From: Anaerolineales bacterium | GTDB lineage: Bacteria > Chloroflexota > Anaerolineae > Anaerolineales > Villigracilaceae | Direction of reading: 5' to 3' | NCBI GenBank assembly: GCA_020851785.1 | Contig: JADZCC010000008.1 | Location: forward strand, 1 to 54,843 | DNA: 54,843 bases | Part shown: positions 43,532-52,075 of the stretch, piece by piece | How positions within the stretch are numbered: position 1 is the stretch's first letter | Layout of the letters: each line of letters starts with the position of its first letter | The notes under the pieces: generated by a model | Told to the model about the DNA's origin: nothing | Databases searched by the model: none | The model's input: only the letters and a program-made list of their open reading frames with translations | Position numbers and translations under genes: made by a program

Positions 43532-44657
43532 GTTTCACTCCTAACGTTGTCAAAATTTGCGCCCCGAACTTTTCAAAGCGCGCGGGGCTGTCTTTCATCA
43601 GAACGTTCAATTCGTTCAAATCTCTTGGCGGATTTTCCGCAAGCAGTCCCAAATATATTTTCGGCAGGACGATATCGGACTCGACTTTCATTTCCAAGCC
43701 CAGATTTTTTCTCCAGGCTTTTAGTTTTTCCAAACGCTTTAGAACCGCATCCGACTTACGTTCAGCAGGCTTCGGTTTCACCAGCGTCGCCTCACTCCCG
43801 CGCCGGACGGCGCTTAAAAGCGCGTCGCCCCACAAGCGGATTTGTCTTTCGCTCAATCCCGCTCCAGATAAATCCACTTTGTGTTCGGGCGGGTCCTTCG
43901 AGAGTTTGAGGAAGACTTCGTCCATCACCACTTTATACGGTGGGCGGTCCAGCCGTTCGGCTTCGTGATCGCGCCATTTGCAAAGCGCCGCAATGACAGT
44001 AAGCTGACGTTGAGTCAGGTCTTTACGCCCGGCAAACCGCTCCCAGGCCGCGCCGTTGCCGTTGCGTTTTGATTCGTCCACCACACACGCCCGCACAAAA
44101 TCTTCGCGCGCAAAATACAAACGATCCTGTTCAATCAACTCTTTTTCCAGCGCGTCGCGCAGGTCGAAGAGATAATGCGTATCGAAGCGCGCATAATGGA
44201 TCTGGTCTTCCGTCAATGGGCGCAGGGCCCAATTGGCTTTTTGATGGCGCTTGTCCATTGGAATGCCAAACTTCTCACCCAGCAGACGATCCAAGCCAAC
44301 GGCGGGATAGCCCAGCACGCGCGCGGCTTGCATCGTATCGAACAGGTTCGCAAACTCAAAGCCATAGTCGCGCCTCAGGCAGATCAAATCATATTCCGCG
44401 GCGTGAAAAATTTTCTCGATTTTTGGGTCCACAAAAATTGGAGCCAGCGCCGCGAGGCTGTCAAATTTCAATGGGTCTACAAGATAATCCGCGCGCGGTG
44501 TGGAAAATTGCAGTAAGCAGACGCGCTCTCGAAAAGCGTGCAGGCTGTTCGATTCAGTATCCACCGCCACGCGCGGTTGTGCGGCGATATCTTCCGTCAG
44601 GTCTTGTAATAATTTTTCGGTATTCACCCAAACTGGGGGAGGAAAGTCTCCAAGCAT
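43521..44657 (-). CDS. rnd: Ribonuclease D
   Basis: A 378-residue DEDDy 3'-5' exoribonuclease that trims tRNA and other stable RNA. The catalytic residues are Asp33 and Glu35 in VAVDTESNSL, Asp in FHAAEYDLICLRRDY, and the Tyr/Asp of IHYARFDTHYLFDLRD. A helical HRDC-like C-terminus with LTQRQLTVIAALCKWRDHEAERLDRPP follows. TATAAT lies 8 nt before the ATG with no ribosome site. It is followed in the operon by the MBL/beta-CASP RNase. Confidence 0.93.
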   Translation of the reverse strand: MLGDFPPPVWVNTEKLLQDLTEDIAAQPRVAVDTESNSLHAFRERVCLLQFSTPRADYLVDPLKFDSLAALAPIFVDPKIEKIFHAAEYDLICLRRDYGFEFANLFDTMQAARVLGYPAVGLDRLLGEKFGIPMDKRHQKANWALRPLTEDQIHYARFDTHYLFDLRDALEKELIEQDRLYFAREDFVRACVVDESKRNGNGAAWERFAGRKDLTQRQLTVIAALCKWRDHEAERLDRPPYKVVMDEVFLKLSKDPPEHKVDLSGAGLSERQIRLWGDALLSAVRRGSEATLVKPKPAERKSDAVLKRLEKLKAWRKNLGLEMKVESDIVLPKIYLGLLAENPPRDLNELNVLMKDSPARFEKFGAQILTTLGVKHAN

Positions 44658-44665
44658 ATTGGCTG

Positions 44666-44671
44666 ATTATA
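44666..44671 (-). promoter_or_regulatory. -10 box of rnd, leaderless layout
   Basis: TATAAT on the minus strand is followed by 8 nt (cagccaat) and the ATG at 44657. Confidence 0.65.
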
Positions 44672-44686
44672 AACCCTGCCCTTTCA

Positions 44687-45709
44687 TTAGGCCGTCTTTA
44701 AACCCCTACGCTTCCAAAAATCCGACCCTGTTCTTAAAACGAGATCATACATTAATTGCATACCATAGCAGAGTCCAAAAACAATAATCGAGCCGGGGAA
44801 TAAGCGAAGCCAGCCCGGGTGAATCTGTTCTGGAACGGGGAGGAACTTAAACATAATTTCCCAAATCGGGCGGTGAAAAAGATAAGCAAAAAACGACGCA
44901 TAGGAAATTGGACTCCAAATCCTCCAATGCAACCAATTGTTACGAAAAAGTCGCAAAGCCAGCGCGATCCAGCTTAAAATATATAAATTTGACGCAAACA
45001 AATAACCCAGGTGCCGGGTGCGATAGTCGCCAAATTCAAAGACGCCAAATAAAATTGCGCCGACCAAACCAACGGCCAATTGGAGCGGTAACGGGGCCAG
45101 GAAAATTCGATTACGCAGTTCATCGTAACGAGCCAGCAAAACCCCGGCTAGAAAAACAAAAAAGTATTCAAAGAAGCGATCGTCAAACAGGTCGTATTGG
45201 TAATTTAAGAAATAGGCGACTGCAAAAATAAAAATAGACCAGCCTGCCAGAGAGCGCGTTGAGCGACTGAGAAAGACGCCAAAGGTTAGGTAGTAAATAA
45301 AAATCGCGCTCAAGTACCAGAGCGTTAACAGGGGTTTGATAAAAGCCGGAGAAAAAATAATTTGCAAGTCCAGGAAATACAAAATGAAATCCGGGCGTTT
45401 AAGCGAAAACTGCAGGATGGTCATAAACGCAAACAGGGCCAACCAATACGGCGGAAACAAGCGGATAAATTTAGCCCACAGGTAATTTAAAAAAGATTGC
45501 GGGCGACGGCGATGCGAATATTCCACAAAATAGCCGGCCATGAAGAAGAAAGCGCCAAGCATGAACGCGCCCATATACGGGCCAATGGGTTCAAGTTTGA
45601 CGCCGAACAAATAGGTCGAAAATATATCGCTATGCACAAACATCAAAAAGATGATGCAAACAGCCCGCAGAATTTCAAATTCGGCCAGTTTTTCGTTTTT
45701 TTGACTCAT
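44687..45709 (-). CDS. Acyltransferase 3 family membrane protein
   Basis: A 340-residue integral membrane acyltransferase (OafA/NolL type) with about ten helices. The N-terminal FEILRAVCIIFLMFVHSDIF (about 11-30) holds the family R..H motif, and SHRRRPQSFLNYLWAKFIRLFPPYWLALF is the conserved RxxRixPpYw-like segment. Members O-acylate cell-surface sugars or glycolipids. The start overlaps the GNAT stop as ATGA. The region appears somewhat A/T-richer than neighbours, which may indicate acquisition. Confidence 0.88.
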   Translation of the reverse strand: MSQKNEKLAEFEILRAVCIIFLMFVHSDIFSTYLFGVKLEPIGPYMGAFMLGAFFFMAGYFVEYSHRRRPQSFLNYLWAKFIRLFPPYWLALFAFMTILQFSLKRPDFILYFLDLQIIFSPAFIKPLLTLWYLSAIFIYYLTFGVFLSRSTRSLAGWSIFIFAVAYFLNYQYDLFDDRFFEYFFVFLAGVLLARYDELRNRIFLAPLPLQLAVGLVGAILFGVFEFGDYRTRHLGYLFASNLYILSWIALALRLFRNNWLHWRIWSPISYASFFAYLFHRPIWEIMFKFLPVPEQIHPGWLRLFPGSIIVFGLCYGMQLMYDLVLRTGSDFWKRRGLKTA

Positions 45710-46140
45710 CTTAATTTTTTCTCCATTACTTGCGCGTCGCCCCCGTCGTTATAGTAGTTCTTCCAAAGGTCAATGATTTGGTAGCCGTCGTTGTGATACA
45801 GGGCAATGGCCCCCAAGTTGGAGACGCGCACCGTCAGCCGCACGTTGGGCACGCCCAGACGCGCCTCGCAGGCATGTAACAGCGCCAAGCCAATGCCGCG
45901 GCGCCGATAGCCAGGATCCACCCCGATGGTGGCAACCCAGCCCCACCCGTCGTGTGGACGCGGGTCTCCGCCCACAAAGCCGACGAGTTTCCCATCTTCA
46001 AGGGCTTTCAGGCGCACCACATTTGGAAAGGTCAACATGGCCATTAAATCCATCAGCGGCCAGGCATCCGCTTCAAAGCAGGCTTTTTCCAGCTTATATA
46101 ACGCATTGAGGTCGAGCAGGTTGGCGTTTGCAATGTACAT
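45706..46140 (-). CDS. GNAT-family N-acetyltransferase (RimI-like)
   Basis: A 144-residue GNAT protein. The acetyl-CoA motif is GVDPGYRRRGIGLALL, preceded by LVGFVGG and followed by VRVSNLGAIALYHNDGYQI, the motif B pattern of RimI/N-alpha acetyltransferases. I chose ATG 46140; an in-frame TTG at 46158 lies inside the upstream terminator hairpin. That terminator's T-run abuts the ATG directly, which leaves no room for a ribosome site. Confidence 0.88.
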   Translation of the reverse strand: MYIANANLLDLNALYKLEKACFEADAWPLMDLMAMLTFPNVVRLKALEDGKLVGFVGGDPRPHDGWGWVATIGVDPGYRRRGIGLALLHACEARLGVPNVRLTVRVSNLGAIALYHNDGYQIIDLWKNYYNDGGDAQVMEKKLR

Positions 46141-46173
46141 AAAAATAAGGTCGCTCAAACGAGCGACCTTATT
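46141..46173 (-). terminator. Intrinsic terminator of the slipin operon, abutting the GNAT start
   Basis: A perfect 13-bp stem, AATAAGGTCGCTC (46144-46156) with GAGCGACCTTATT (46161-46173) and a 4-nt loop, ends on the minus strand in a T-run that touches the GNAT ATG. Confidence 0.85.
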
Positions 46174-46196
46174 TTATTCGATTTATGAATTACCCG

Positions 46197-47105
46197 CTAA
46201 CCTTTGGCGTTCTTGCCGAGGAAGTTATCCAACATGCTGGTAAATTCCATCGGGAAGATGTACTTGGTCGAGGGGCTGGAGCCAATCGACTTGAGCGTTT
46301 CAAAGTATTGAAGCGTCATGGTCTTTTGGTCAATGGATTTGGCCGCGCCGTAAATTTGTTCGAGGGCTTTGGCGAAACCTTCAGCGCGGAGCAGTTGGGC
46401 TTCGCGTTCGCCTTCCGCTTTAAGGATGCTGGATTGTTTCTCGCCTTCCGCGCGGAGGATGTTGGATTGCTTTTCGCCTTCCGCCACGTTGACCGCGGCT
46501 TCGCGCGTACCGGTGGATTCGGTAACGACTGCGCGGCGAATCCGTTCGGCCGACATTTGGCGGTTCATGGCTTCCTGCACGTCGCGCGGAGGGATGATCT
46601 CGCGGATTTCAACGTTGGTGACTTTGACGCCCCAGCGTTCGGTGACTTCATCTAAACGGGTGCGGAGCATGTTGTTGATGTGTTCGCGTTCGGAAAGCAC
46701 GTCGTCGAGCGGGATGCCGCCGATGACGGCGCGAAGCGTGGTGGCCGCAATGCCCGCCGCCGCCGATTCGAAGTTACCCACCTGCAAAACAGATTCGCCT
46801 GGGTCTAAAATTTTATAATACCAAAGGAAGTCAATCGAGATTGGCGCATTATCTTTGGTGATGGACGTTTGATGCGGCACTTCGCGGACTTGTTCGCGCA
46901 GGTCCACCCATTTGTAGCTATCGAAAAATGGGATGATGATGACGATGCCCGGGCCTTTGGGCTTTTGCAAAACACGCCCCAAACGAAAGACCACGAGGCG
47001 CATATATTCCGGCACAATTTTGATTGAACTCCATAAAAAGATCACCAGCACAATCAAAGCCGCGCCAACAAAACAAAACAACGTCGAGCCAACTGCAGGG
47101 TTCAT
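46197..47105 (-). CDS. Slipin (stomatin/prohibitin-like SPFH protein)
   Basis: A 302-residue SPFH protein anchored by one N-terminal helix (about 5-27). The SPFH core has RLVVFRLGRVLQKPKGPGIVIIIPFFDSYKWVDLR and ISIDFLWYYKILDP. The C-terminal coiled-coil contains repeated AEGEKQS units (AEGEKQSNILRAEGEKQSSILKAEGEREAQLL), typical of slipins. AAGGAG precedes the ATG. It is paired with an NfeD gene 29 nt upstream, the standard arrangement, in which the two scaffold membrane microdomains. Confidence 0.95.
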   Translation of the reverse strand: MNPAVGSTLFCFVGAALIVLVIFLWSSIKIVPEYMRLVVFRLGRVLQKPKGPGIVIIIPFFDSYKWVDLREQVREVPHQTSITKDNAPISIDFLWYYKILDPGESVLQVGNFESAAAGIAATTLRAVIGGIPLDDVLSEREHINNMLRTRLDEVTERWGVKVTNVEIREIIPPRDVQEAMNRQMSAERIRRAVVTESTGTREAAVNVAEGEKQSNILRAEGEKQSSILKAEGEREAQLLRAEGFAKALEQIYGAAKSIDQKTMTLQYFETLKSIGSSPSTKYIFPMEFTSMLDNFLGKNAKG

Positions 47106-47134
47106 ATTTACTCCTTTATTTATTTTGAAAGAAC

Positions 47135-47728
47135 TTAATCTATTTTTTCAACCACCAGGGTAAAGCCCTCGCGCTTAAGCACGCGGACTTGACTCCCGGC
47201 TGGGATTACCTTTTCGCTCCGCGCAGACCATAACTCGCCCGCCACGTAGATATTGCCTTCGCCATGAATTTTAGATTTCGCTTCGCCCACCTGACCGACG
47301 ATGGTCGTCAAGTCGTGCGTTGGGCGGCTCGAGGTCGCTTCAATTACCTTGCGAAGCGCCAGCCAGAGCGCGCCGGAGATCAGCCCGGAAAAGACAAAAG
47401 CCACCAGCGGGTTGACCAAAATCCAGTCATTGCTTGAGTCAAACAGGAACACCGAGCCAATTACCACCATGAGGATTGAAACGCCGAAAAAGATGAGGCG
47501 TTTTGGCTTTTGAACTGAATAGCTATAGGGGATGACGCTCAAGCATAGGATGATCAGCGCCCAAAAGTTGATGGAAAGATGGTAAACCGCATAGCCCGCC
47601 AGCAAAAAGCAGAAGAGCGCGCCAATTTCCAACAACCCGGTGCCGGGGGTGACGATGGACAGAAAAGCAAAAAATACGCCAGCCAGCAAAATTACGTACG
47701 CCACGTTTGGGTTTAATAAAAAATCCAT
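47135..47728 (-). CDS. NfeD-family membrane protein (slipin partner)
   Basis: A 197-residue NfeD-like protein without the serine protease domain of the long form. Four or five membrane helices (about 8-135) are followed by a C-terminal OB-fold, VGQVGEAKSKIHGEGNIYVAGELWSARSEKVIPAGSQVRVLKREGFTLVVEKI. AAGGAG lies before the ATG, and TATAAT at 47743-47748. It is the first gene of the slipin operon. Confidence 0.93.
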   Translation of the reverse strand: MDFLLNPNVAYVILLAGVFFAFLSIVTPGTGLLEIGALFCFLLAGYAVYHLSINFWALIILCLSVIPYSYSVQKPKRLIFFGVSILMVVIGSVFLFDSSNDWILVNPLVAFVFSGLISGALWLALRKVIEATSSRPTHDLTTIVGQVGEAKSKIHGEGNIYVAGELWSARSEKVIPAGSQVRVLKREGFTLVVEKID

Positions 47729-47742
47729 CGCTACTCCTTTTG

Positions 47743-47748
47743 ATTATA
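47743..47748 (-). promoter_or_regulatory. -10 box of the NfeD-slipin operon
   Basis: TATAAT on the minus strand is followed by a 14-nt stretch that contains AAGGAG and then the ATG. The leader is very short but keeps a ribosome site. Confidence 0.6.
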
Positions 47749-47820
47749 CAACAACATCCAGATAATTTACCTACGCGCCGCGCAGTTTAATGTTGCATCC
47801 TTTAGTCCTAGCGGCCCGTT

Positions 47821-47826
47821 TATAAT
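47821..47826 (+). promoter_or_regulatory. -10 box of wecC-wecB
   Basis: TATAAT, 34 nt before the GTG start of wecC. The resulting leader holds AAGGAG. Confidence 0.55.
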
Positions 47827-47860
47827 CAGGGCCGGAAAAATTCTCCACCAAGGAGCTGAA

Positions 47861-49186
47861 GTGAAATTCAATAAACTTTGCGTCATCGGGCTGGGATATA
47901 TTGGACTGCCCACCGCATCCACCTTCGCCATACACGGACTGGACGTCGTCGGCGTGGACATCAACCCCAGCGTGATTGCGACTCTGAATCAGGGTCAAAT
48001 TCACATCCATGAGCCGGGCGTTCAAGAGGCGTTCTCGCAAGCCGTGCGCGTCGGAAAATTTCGAGCGGCGAACCAGCCTGAAGCGGCAGACGCTTTCATT
48101 ATCGCCGTGCCCACCCCCTTTAAGTCCGAAGCGCTTGGCGAAGACAACGGGACTCAATATAAGCTCGCCGACCTACATGCGGTGACCTCCGCCGCTGAAG
48201 CGCTCATCCCCTATTTGAGAAAGGGAAATCTCGTCATTTTGGAATCCACTTCCCCGCCGCGCACTACTGCCGATGTGGTTGCCCCCATTTTGGAAAAATC
48301 CGGACTGAAAGCTGGCGTAGATTTCTTCCTCTGCTATTCGCCAGAGCGCGTGCTTCCCGGCCAGATTATGAAAGAGTTAATTGAAAACGCGCGCGTGGTC
48401 GGCGGCGTGACGCCCGAATCCGCGCAGGCTGGGAAAGCGCTGTATGCCACCTTCGTCAAAGGGCAAATCGTCACCACCGATTCGACGACCGCCGAAATGG
48501 TGAAGTTGATGGAAAACACGCACCGCGACGTGAACATTGCCATCGCCAACGAATTTTCGCGCCTCGCCGAAAAATTTGGCGTGGATGTTTGGGAAGCAAT
48601 TGCGCTGGCCAATTTACATCCGCGCATCAAAATCCTTTCCCCCGGGCCGGGCGTGGGCGGCCATTGCATCAGTGTGGACCCCTGGTTCTTCGTCGAAGCC
48701 GCGCCAGAGATCGCGCAGTTAATCTATCATGCGCGGCTGGTCAACGACGCGCAACCGCGTTTTGTCGTTGAAAAAGTCAAAAGCATCCTCGGCGCTTTGC
48801 AAGGCAAAAAAATTGCCGCGCTCGGTCTGGCCTACAAACCAGATGTGGACGATTTACGCGAAAGCCCGGCCAGTGAAGTCATACATCTCTTGCAGGCCGA
48901 AGGCGCGCAAGTTCAGGCTTGGGAGCCTTTCAAGCCCACCGCCCAACTCGCAGGGATTCACATGGCCGCTTCGCTGGAAGCCGCGCTCAAAGACGCGGAG
49001 CTAATCCTTTTATTGGTAAAACACACGCAATTTACAACGCTAAATCCGCACACGCTTGCCGGACAAACCAACGCCAAACTTGCGCTGGATACCGTCCACG
49101 GCTGGAACGCCGAACTTTGGAAACAGCACGGCTTTCAATTCTTCCGCCTCGGCGACAGCAAAAGCGATTCGCAAACGAATGCATAA
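47861..49186 (+). CDS. wecC: UDP-N-acetyl-D-mannosamine dehydrogenase
   Basis: A 441-residue UDP-sugar dehydrogenase that oxidises UDP-ManNAc to the uronate in two NAD-dependent steps. It has the Rossmann motif VIGLGYIGLPTASTFA (8-23), the N-terminal signature IHEPGV, LVILESTSPPRTT, the acid/base Lys region VKLMENTHRDVNIAIANE, and the catalytic Cys269 in GVGGHCISVDPWF. The C-terminal domain has LGLAYKPDVDDLRESPA. GTG start with AAGGAG upstream. It overlaps wecB by 8 nt, and the pair makes UDP-ManNAcA for a surface polysaccharide. Confidence 0.94.
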   Translation: MKFNKLCVIGLGYIGLPTASTFAIHGLDVVGVDINPSVIATLNQGQIHIHEPGVQEAFSQAVRVGKFRAANQPEAADAFIIAVPTPFKSEALGEDNGTQYKLADLHAVTSAAEALIPYLRKGNLVILESTSPPRTTADVVAPILEKSGLKAGVDFFLCYSPERVLPGQIMKELIENARVVGGVTPESAQAGKALYATFVKGQIVTTDSTTAEMVKLMENTHRDVNIAIANEFSRLAEKFGVDVWEAIALANLHPRIKILSPGPGVGGHCISVDPWFFVEAAPEIAQLIYHARLVNDAQPRFVVEKVKSILGALQGKKIAALGLAYKPDVDDLRESPASEVIHLLQAEGAQVQAWEPFKPTAQLAGIHMAASLEAALKDAELILLLVKHTQFTTLNPHTLAGQTNAKLALDTVHGWNAELWKQHGFQFFRLGDSKSDSQTNA

Positions 49187-50291
49187 TATAAAAATCCTTT
49201 CCGTTTTTGGAACCCGCCCCGAAGCCGTCAAAATGGCGCCCATCGTACAACTGCTGGCCAACACCGCGGGCGTGGAAGCGCGCGTGTGTGTCACCGCCCA
49301 ACATCGCCAAATGCTCGACCAAGTCCTGCATTTATTTGAAATTAAACCAGATTACGATCTGGATTTGATGCGTGAGAATCAGGCGCTCGCGCAACTCAGC
49401 GCGGCCATCTTCACCGAGTTGGATCCTGTCCTCGAACATTTTCAACCCGATTGGGTCCTCGCCCAGGGCGATACCACCACCGTGGCCATCGCCGCCTTGC
49501 TGACGTATTTCCGTCGCATCCGCTTTGGGCATGTGGAAGCGGGCCTGCGCACGCACGATAAATGGCAACCGTTTCCAGAAGAGATCAATCGCCGCGTGGC
49601 AGGCGTCACAGCTGATTTACATTTTGCGCCCACCGAATGGGCCAAAAATAATTTACTGCGCGAAGGCATTGATGAAAAGCTAATCCACGTCACCGGCAAC
49701 ACCGTGATTGACGCACTGCAATTTGTGCGCCAACGCCCCGAACCGCAAGCCATCACCGACCTGCTCGCCGAAAGCCTCAAAGGCAAAAAACTGCTCCTCG
49801 TCACCGCGCATCGGCGGGAAAACTTTGGCGCCGGCCTCGAAAATATTTACCAGGCCCTGCTCGAACTGGCTAAAGAACCCGGCCTGCAAATCATCTATCC
49901 CGTTCACCTCAACCCCAACGTGCAGGAACCCGCCCAACGTTTGCTCGCAGGCGTACAAAACATCACCCTGCTTCCGCCGTTGGATTATCTGCCCCTCGTC
50001 CATTTGATGAAGCGCGCGCACATCATCCTCACCGATTCCGGCGGCATTCAAGAGGAAGCGCCAGCCTTTGGCATTCCCACGCTCGTCCTGCGCGACGTCA
50101 CCGAACGCCCCGAAGGCGTGGCCGCCGGAACGCTCAAACTGGTCGGCGCCAACGTCAGCCGCATCGTCACTGAAACCAAACGCCTGCTCAACGATTCAAA
50201 CGCCTATTCCAAAATGGCCAAAGCCGCCAACCCCTATGGCGACGGCCACGCCGCCGAAAAAATTGTCGCCGCTTTACTCGCCCAAAATTAA
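49179..50291 (+). CDS. wecB: UDP-N-acetylglucosamine 2-epimerase (non-hydrolysing)
   Basis: A 370-residue epimerase interconverting UDP-GlcNAc and UDP-ManNAc, the substrate of WecC. Family motifs are FGTRPEAVKMAPIV near the start, AQGDTTTVAIAAL, GHVEAGLRTHDKWQPFPEEINR, THRRENFG-like AHRRENFG, and DSGGIQEEAPAFGIPTLVLRDVTERPE. The ATG lies inside the last codons of wecC (8-nt overlap), which decides this start over longer in-frame versions. Confidence 0.96.
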   Translation: MHNIKILSVFGTRPEAVKMAPIVQLLANTAGVEARVCVTAQHRQMLDQVLHLFEIKPDYDLDLMRENQALAQLSAAIFTELDPVLEHFQPDWVLAQGDTTTVAIAALLTYFRRIRFGHVEAGLRTHDKWQPFPEEINRRVAGVTADLHFAPTEWAKNNLLREGIDEKLIHVTGNTVIDALQFVRQRPEPQAITDLLAESLKGKKLLLVTAHRRENFGAGLENIYQALLELAKEPGLQIIYPVHLNPNVQEPAQRLLAGVQNITLLPPLDYLPLVHLMKRAHIILTDSGGIQEEAPAFGIPTLVLRDVTERPEGVAAGTLKLVGANVSRIVTETKRLLNDSNAYSKMAKAANPYGDGHAAEKIVAALLAQN

Positions 50292-50294
50292 GTA

Positions 50295-50326
50295 CTGTAC
50301 CGCAAGATTTATCTTGCGTTTTACAG
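50295..50326 (+). terminator. Terminator-like hairpin after wecB
   Basis: CGCAAGAT (50301-50308) pairs with ATCTTGCG (50311-50318). An outer CTGTA/TACAG helix and a TTTT between the arms complete it. It is probably the terminator of wecC-wecB. Confidence 0.7.
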
Positions 50327-50433
50327 GGCCATGCATATTGTCGAGCTTGAATCATTCGCAAGTTCGCGCTCCCCCCAAATTTTTGTAAGGTTCTCCTCAA
50401 AAAATTATGAGTATAATGAAGTGAAGCAACCTT

Positions 50434-51375
50434 ATGTCTCGTCGCTTCTTCATCTCCCTCCTGACGCTCCTACTTGTATCCGCAAACTGGGCCGCTCCGT
50501 TCGCCCAAACCGCGGATTTTAAATATTTCGACGAAACTGGTCACAACGTCCAAGGGGATTTTCTAAAATTCTACACCGCCAACCCAAACGCCCTGCTCGT
50601 CTTTGGCTATCCCATTAGCGAAGCCTTCCCCACCAAAAGCGGACTCACCGTTCAATACTTTCAACGCGCCCGCTTTGAACTGCATCCCGAACTGCCTGAA
50701 GGCCAAAGGGTGACGCTCACCGCGCTCGGCGCAGAAACCTATAAAGCCCAAGCCGCCATGAGCATCGCCGTCAACAAATTGGCCTGCAAAACCTTCGCCA
50801 CCGGCTTCGACGTGTGCTACGACTTCCTGCAATTCTATGAAAAACACGGCGGCGTCAACCAATTTGGCAACCCCATCTCCGCCTTTGAATACCGCGATGA
50901 AAAAGTGGTGCAATATTTTGAACGCGCGCGCTTCGAGTGGCTTCCCGGCCGCCCGGAAAGTCAGCGCGTCGTCCTCACCGACTTGGGGCGCATCTACTTC
51001 GACAAACTCGGCGAAGACCCGGCCTTATTACAGCCCGTCAAACCGATGGACAATTCGCAAAGCGCCATCCTACGCATCAAAGCCCGCGCCTTTCTCAAAA
51101 AAGCCATCGCCTCCACCGACGACGCGCAAGCCCTCTTCATCGTCTTACAAGATCAAAATTCGCGCCCGGTTTCCAACGCCGCCTGCAACGCCAGCCTACT
51201 CTGGCCCAACCAACGCACAGAAACCCTCAGCGTCAACACCAACGCCAACGGCGTGGGCATCCTGCCTTTCAGCTTTTCTCAACAACCGCGCGGAAGCGTC
51301 GTCTATATCAACGTTGCCTGCCAATACAAAACCCTCACAGCCAACACCGTCGCTTCTTTTAGAATTTGGTATTAG
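50434..51375 (+). CDS. Secreted protein with two FGYPISE/VQYFERARFE-type repeats
   Basis: A 313-residue exported protein with a signal peptide cleaved near AAPFAQ-TADF. Two repeats of about 75 residues follow. The first runs from residue 46 (GDFLKFYTANPNALLVFGYPISEAF... VQYFQRARFELHPE). The second runs from about 128 (YDFLQFYEKHGGVNQFGNPISAFEY... VQYFERARFEWLPG). A C-terminal beta-domain (about 205-313) with Cys residues completes it. Related repeats occur in secreted proteins of Chloroflexota. TATAAT lies 16 nt before the ATG. Its role is unknown; cell-wall or polymer binding would suit the repeats. Confidence 0.75.
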   Translation: MSRRFFISLLTLLLVSANWAAPFAQTADFKYFDETGHNVQGDFLKFYTANPNALLVFGYPISEAFPTKSGLTVQYFQRARFELHPELPEGQRVTLTALGAETYKAQAAMSIAVNKLACKTFATGFDVCYDFLQFYEKHGGVNQFGNPISAFEYRDEKVVQYFERARFEWLPGRPESQRVVLTDLGRIYFDKLGEDPALLQPVKPMDNSQSAILRIKARAFLKKAIASTDDAQALFIVLQDQNSRPVSNAACNASLLWPNQRTETLSVNTNANGVGILPFSFSQQPRGSVVYINVACQYKTLTANTVASFRIWY

Positions 51376-51379
51376 AACT

Positions 51380-52054
51380 TCACTTCAACAAATCTTTCCA
51401 TTTGAAGACGGGGCCATCTTTACAAGCCATCTGCCAATGCGACTGAATCCGAACCGCGCATACCCCGCATTCGGCGACTCCCCCACACGGCATGGGCGCG
51501 CGAATTAAAACCTGCGCTTCGCTCACCGCCGAAACCTGCTTCAACACCCCAAGCCGTTCCCCAAGCTGATTCAGATTCTCGCGCGCCAAATCTATGGCGA
51601 TAAAATCTGCCCACCCACAAACTTCCTCCAGCGCTTTCAGCGGCTGAACCTCCGCCGCTTCAGGCAGGCGCTTCAAATCAAATTCCCCCACCAGCGTCAC
51701 CTCGGCGGATTGTTTAAACGCCAAAGCCATCAACCCATGCAAACGCGCCAGAGATTCGTCAAACGCAACCAGCGCAATTTTGCGCGAAACTGCCGTCAGC
51801 GTAAAGCCGCGCCCCAACGGCCCGCGTAACGCCAGCTTTGTTCCCACCGTCCACGCGGCGGGAATTTGGGGAGCCAGGCGAAAACCCCTCGGCGCTGAAT
51901 CGTAAAAGAAAAGCGGAACAGCCAAAGGCGCGTCTTCTGCGGGCGCGTGGGCCAGCAGATACTGCCCGGGCGTTGGAATCAGTTCGGGCGGGCAAGCCAA
52001 TTGGGCGGAGCCATCCAAATAAATTTCTGTGAGCGTGCCTGTGCCTAAGCGCAT
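51380..52054 (-). CDS. PyrK-like dihydroorotate dehydrogenase electron-transfer subunit
   Basis: A 224-residue ferredoxin-reductase-like protein. The N-terminal FAD barrel (about 1-95, with PGQYLLAHAP and PLGRGFTL) and a degenerate nucleotide-binding middle lead to a C-terminal [2Fe-2S] cluster. The ligands lie in MPCGGVAECGVCAVRI and MACKDGPVFKW, the PyrK pattern. PyrK passes electrons from NADH to PyrD; no pyrD is adjacent. TATAAT lies 6 nt before the ATG. The promoter is shared divergently with selD. Confidence 0.78.
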   Translation of the reverse strand: MRLGTGTLTEIYLDGSAQLACPPELIPTPGQYLLAHAPAEDAPLAVPLFFYDSAPRGFRLAPQIPAAWTVGTKLALRGPLGRGFTLTAVSRKIALVAFDESLARLHGLMALAFKQSAEVTLVGEFDLKRLPEAAEVQPLKALEEVCGWADFIAIDLARENLNQLGERLGVLKQVSAVSEAQVLIRAPMPCGGVAECGVCAVRIQSHWQMACKDGPVFKWKDLLK

Positions 52055-52060
52055 GAGGTG

Positions 52061-52068
52061 ATTATAAT
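52061..52068. promoter_or_regulatory. Palindromic bidirectional -10 element between pyrK-like gene and selD
   Basis: The 12-bp perfect palindrome TGATTATAATCA contains TATAAT on both strands: plus at 52063-52068 and minus at 52066-52061. The selD ATG is 7 nt from the plus box and the pyrK-like ATG is 6 nt from the minus box. Both transcripts would be leaderless and start from one symmetric site. Confidence 0.7.
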
Positions 52069-52075
52069 CAAGCCG

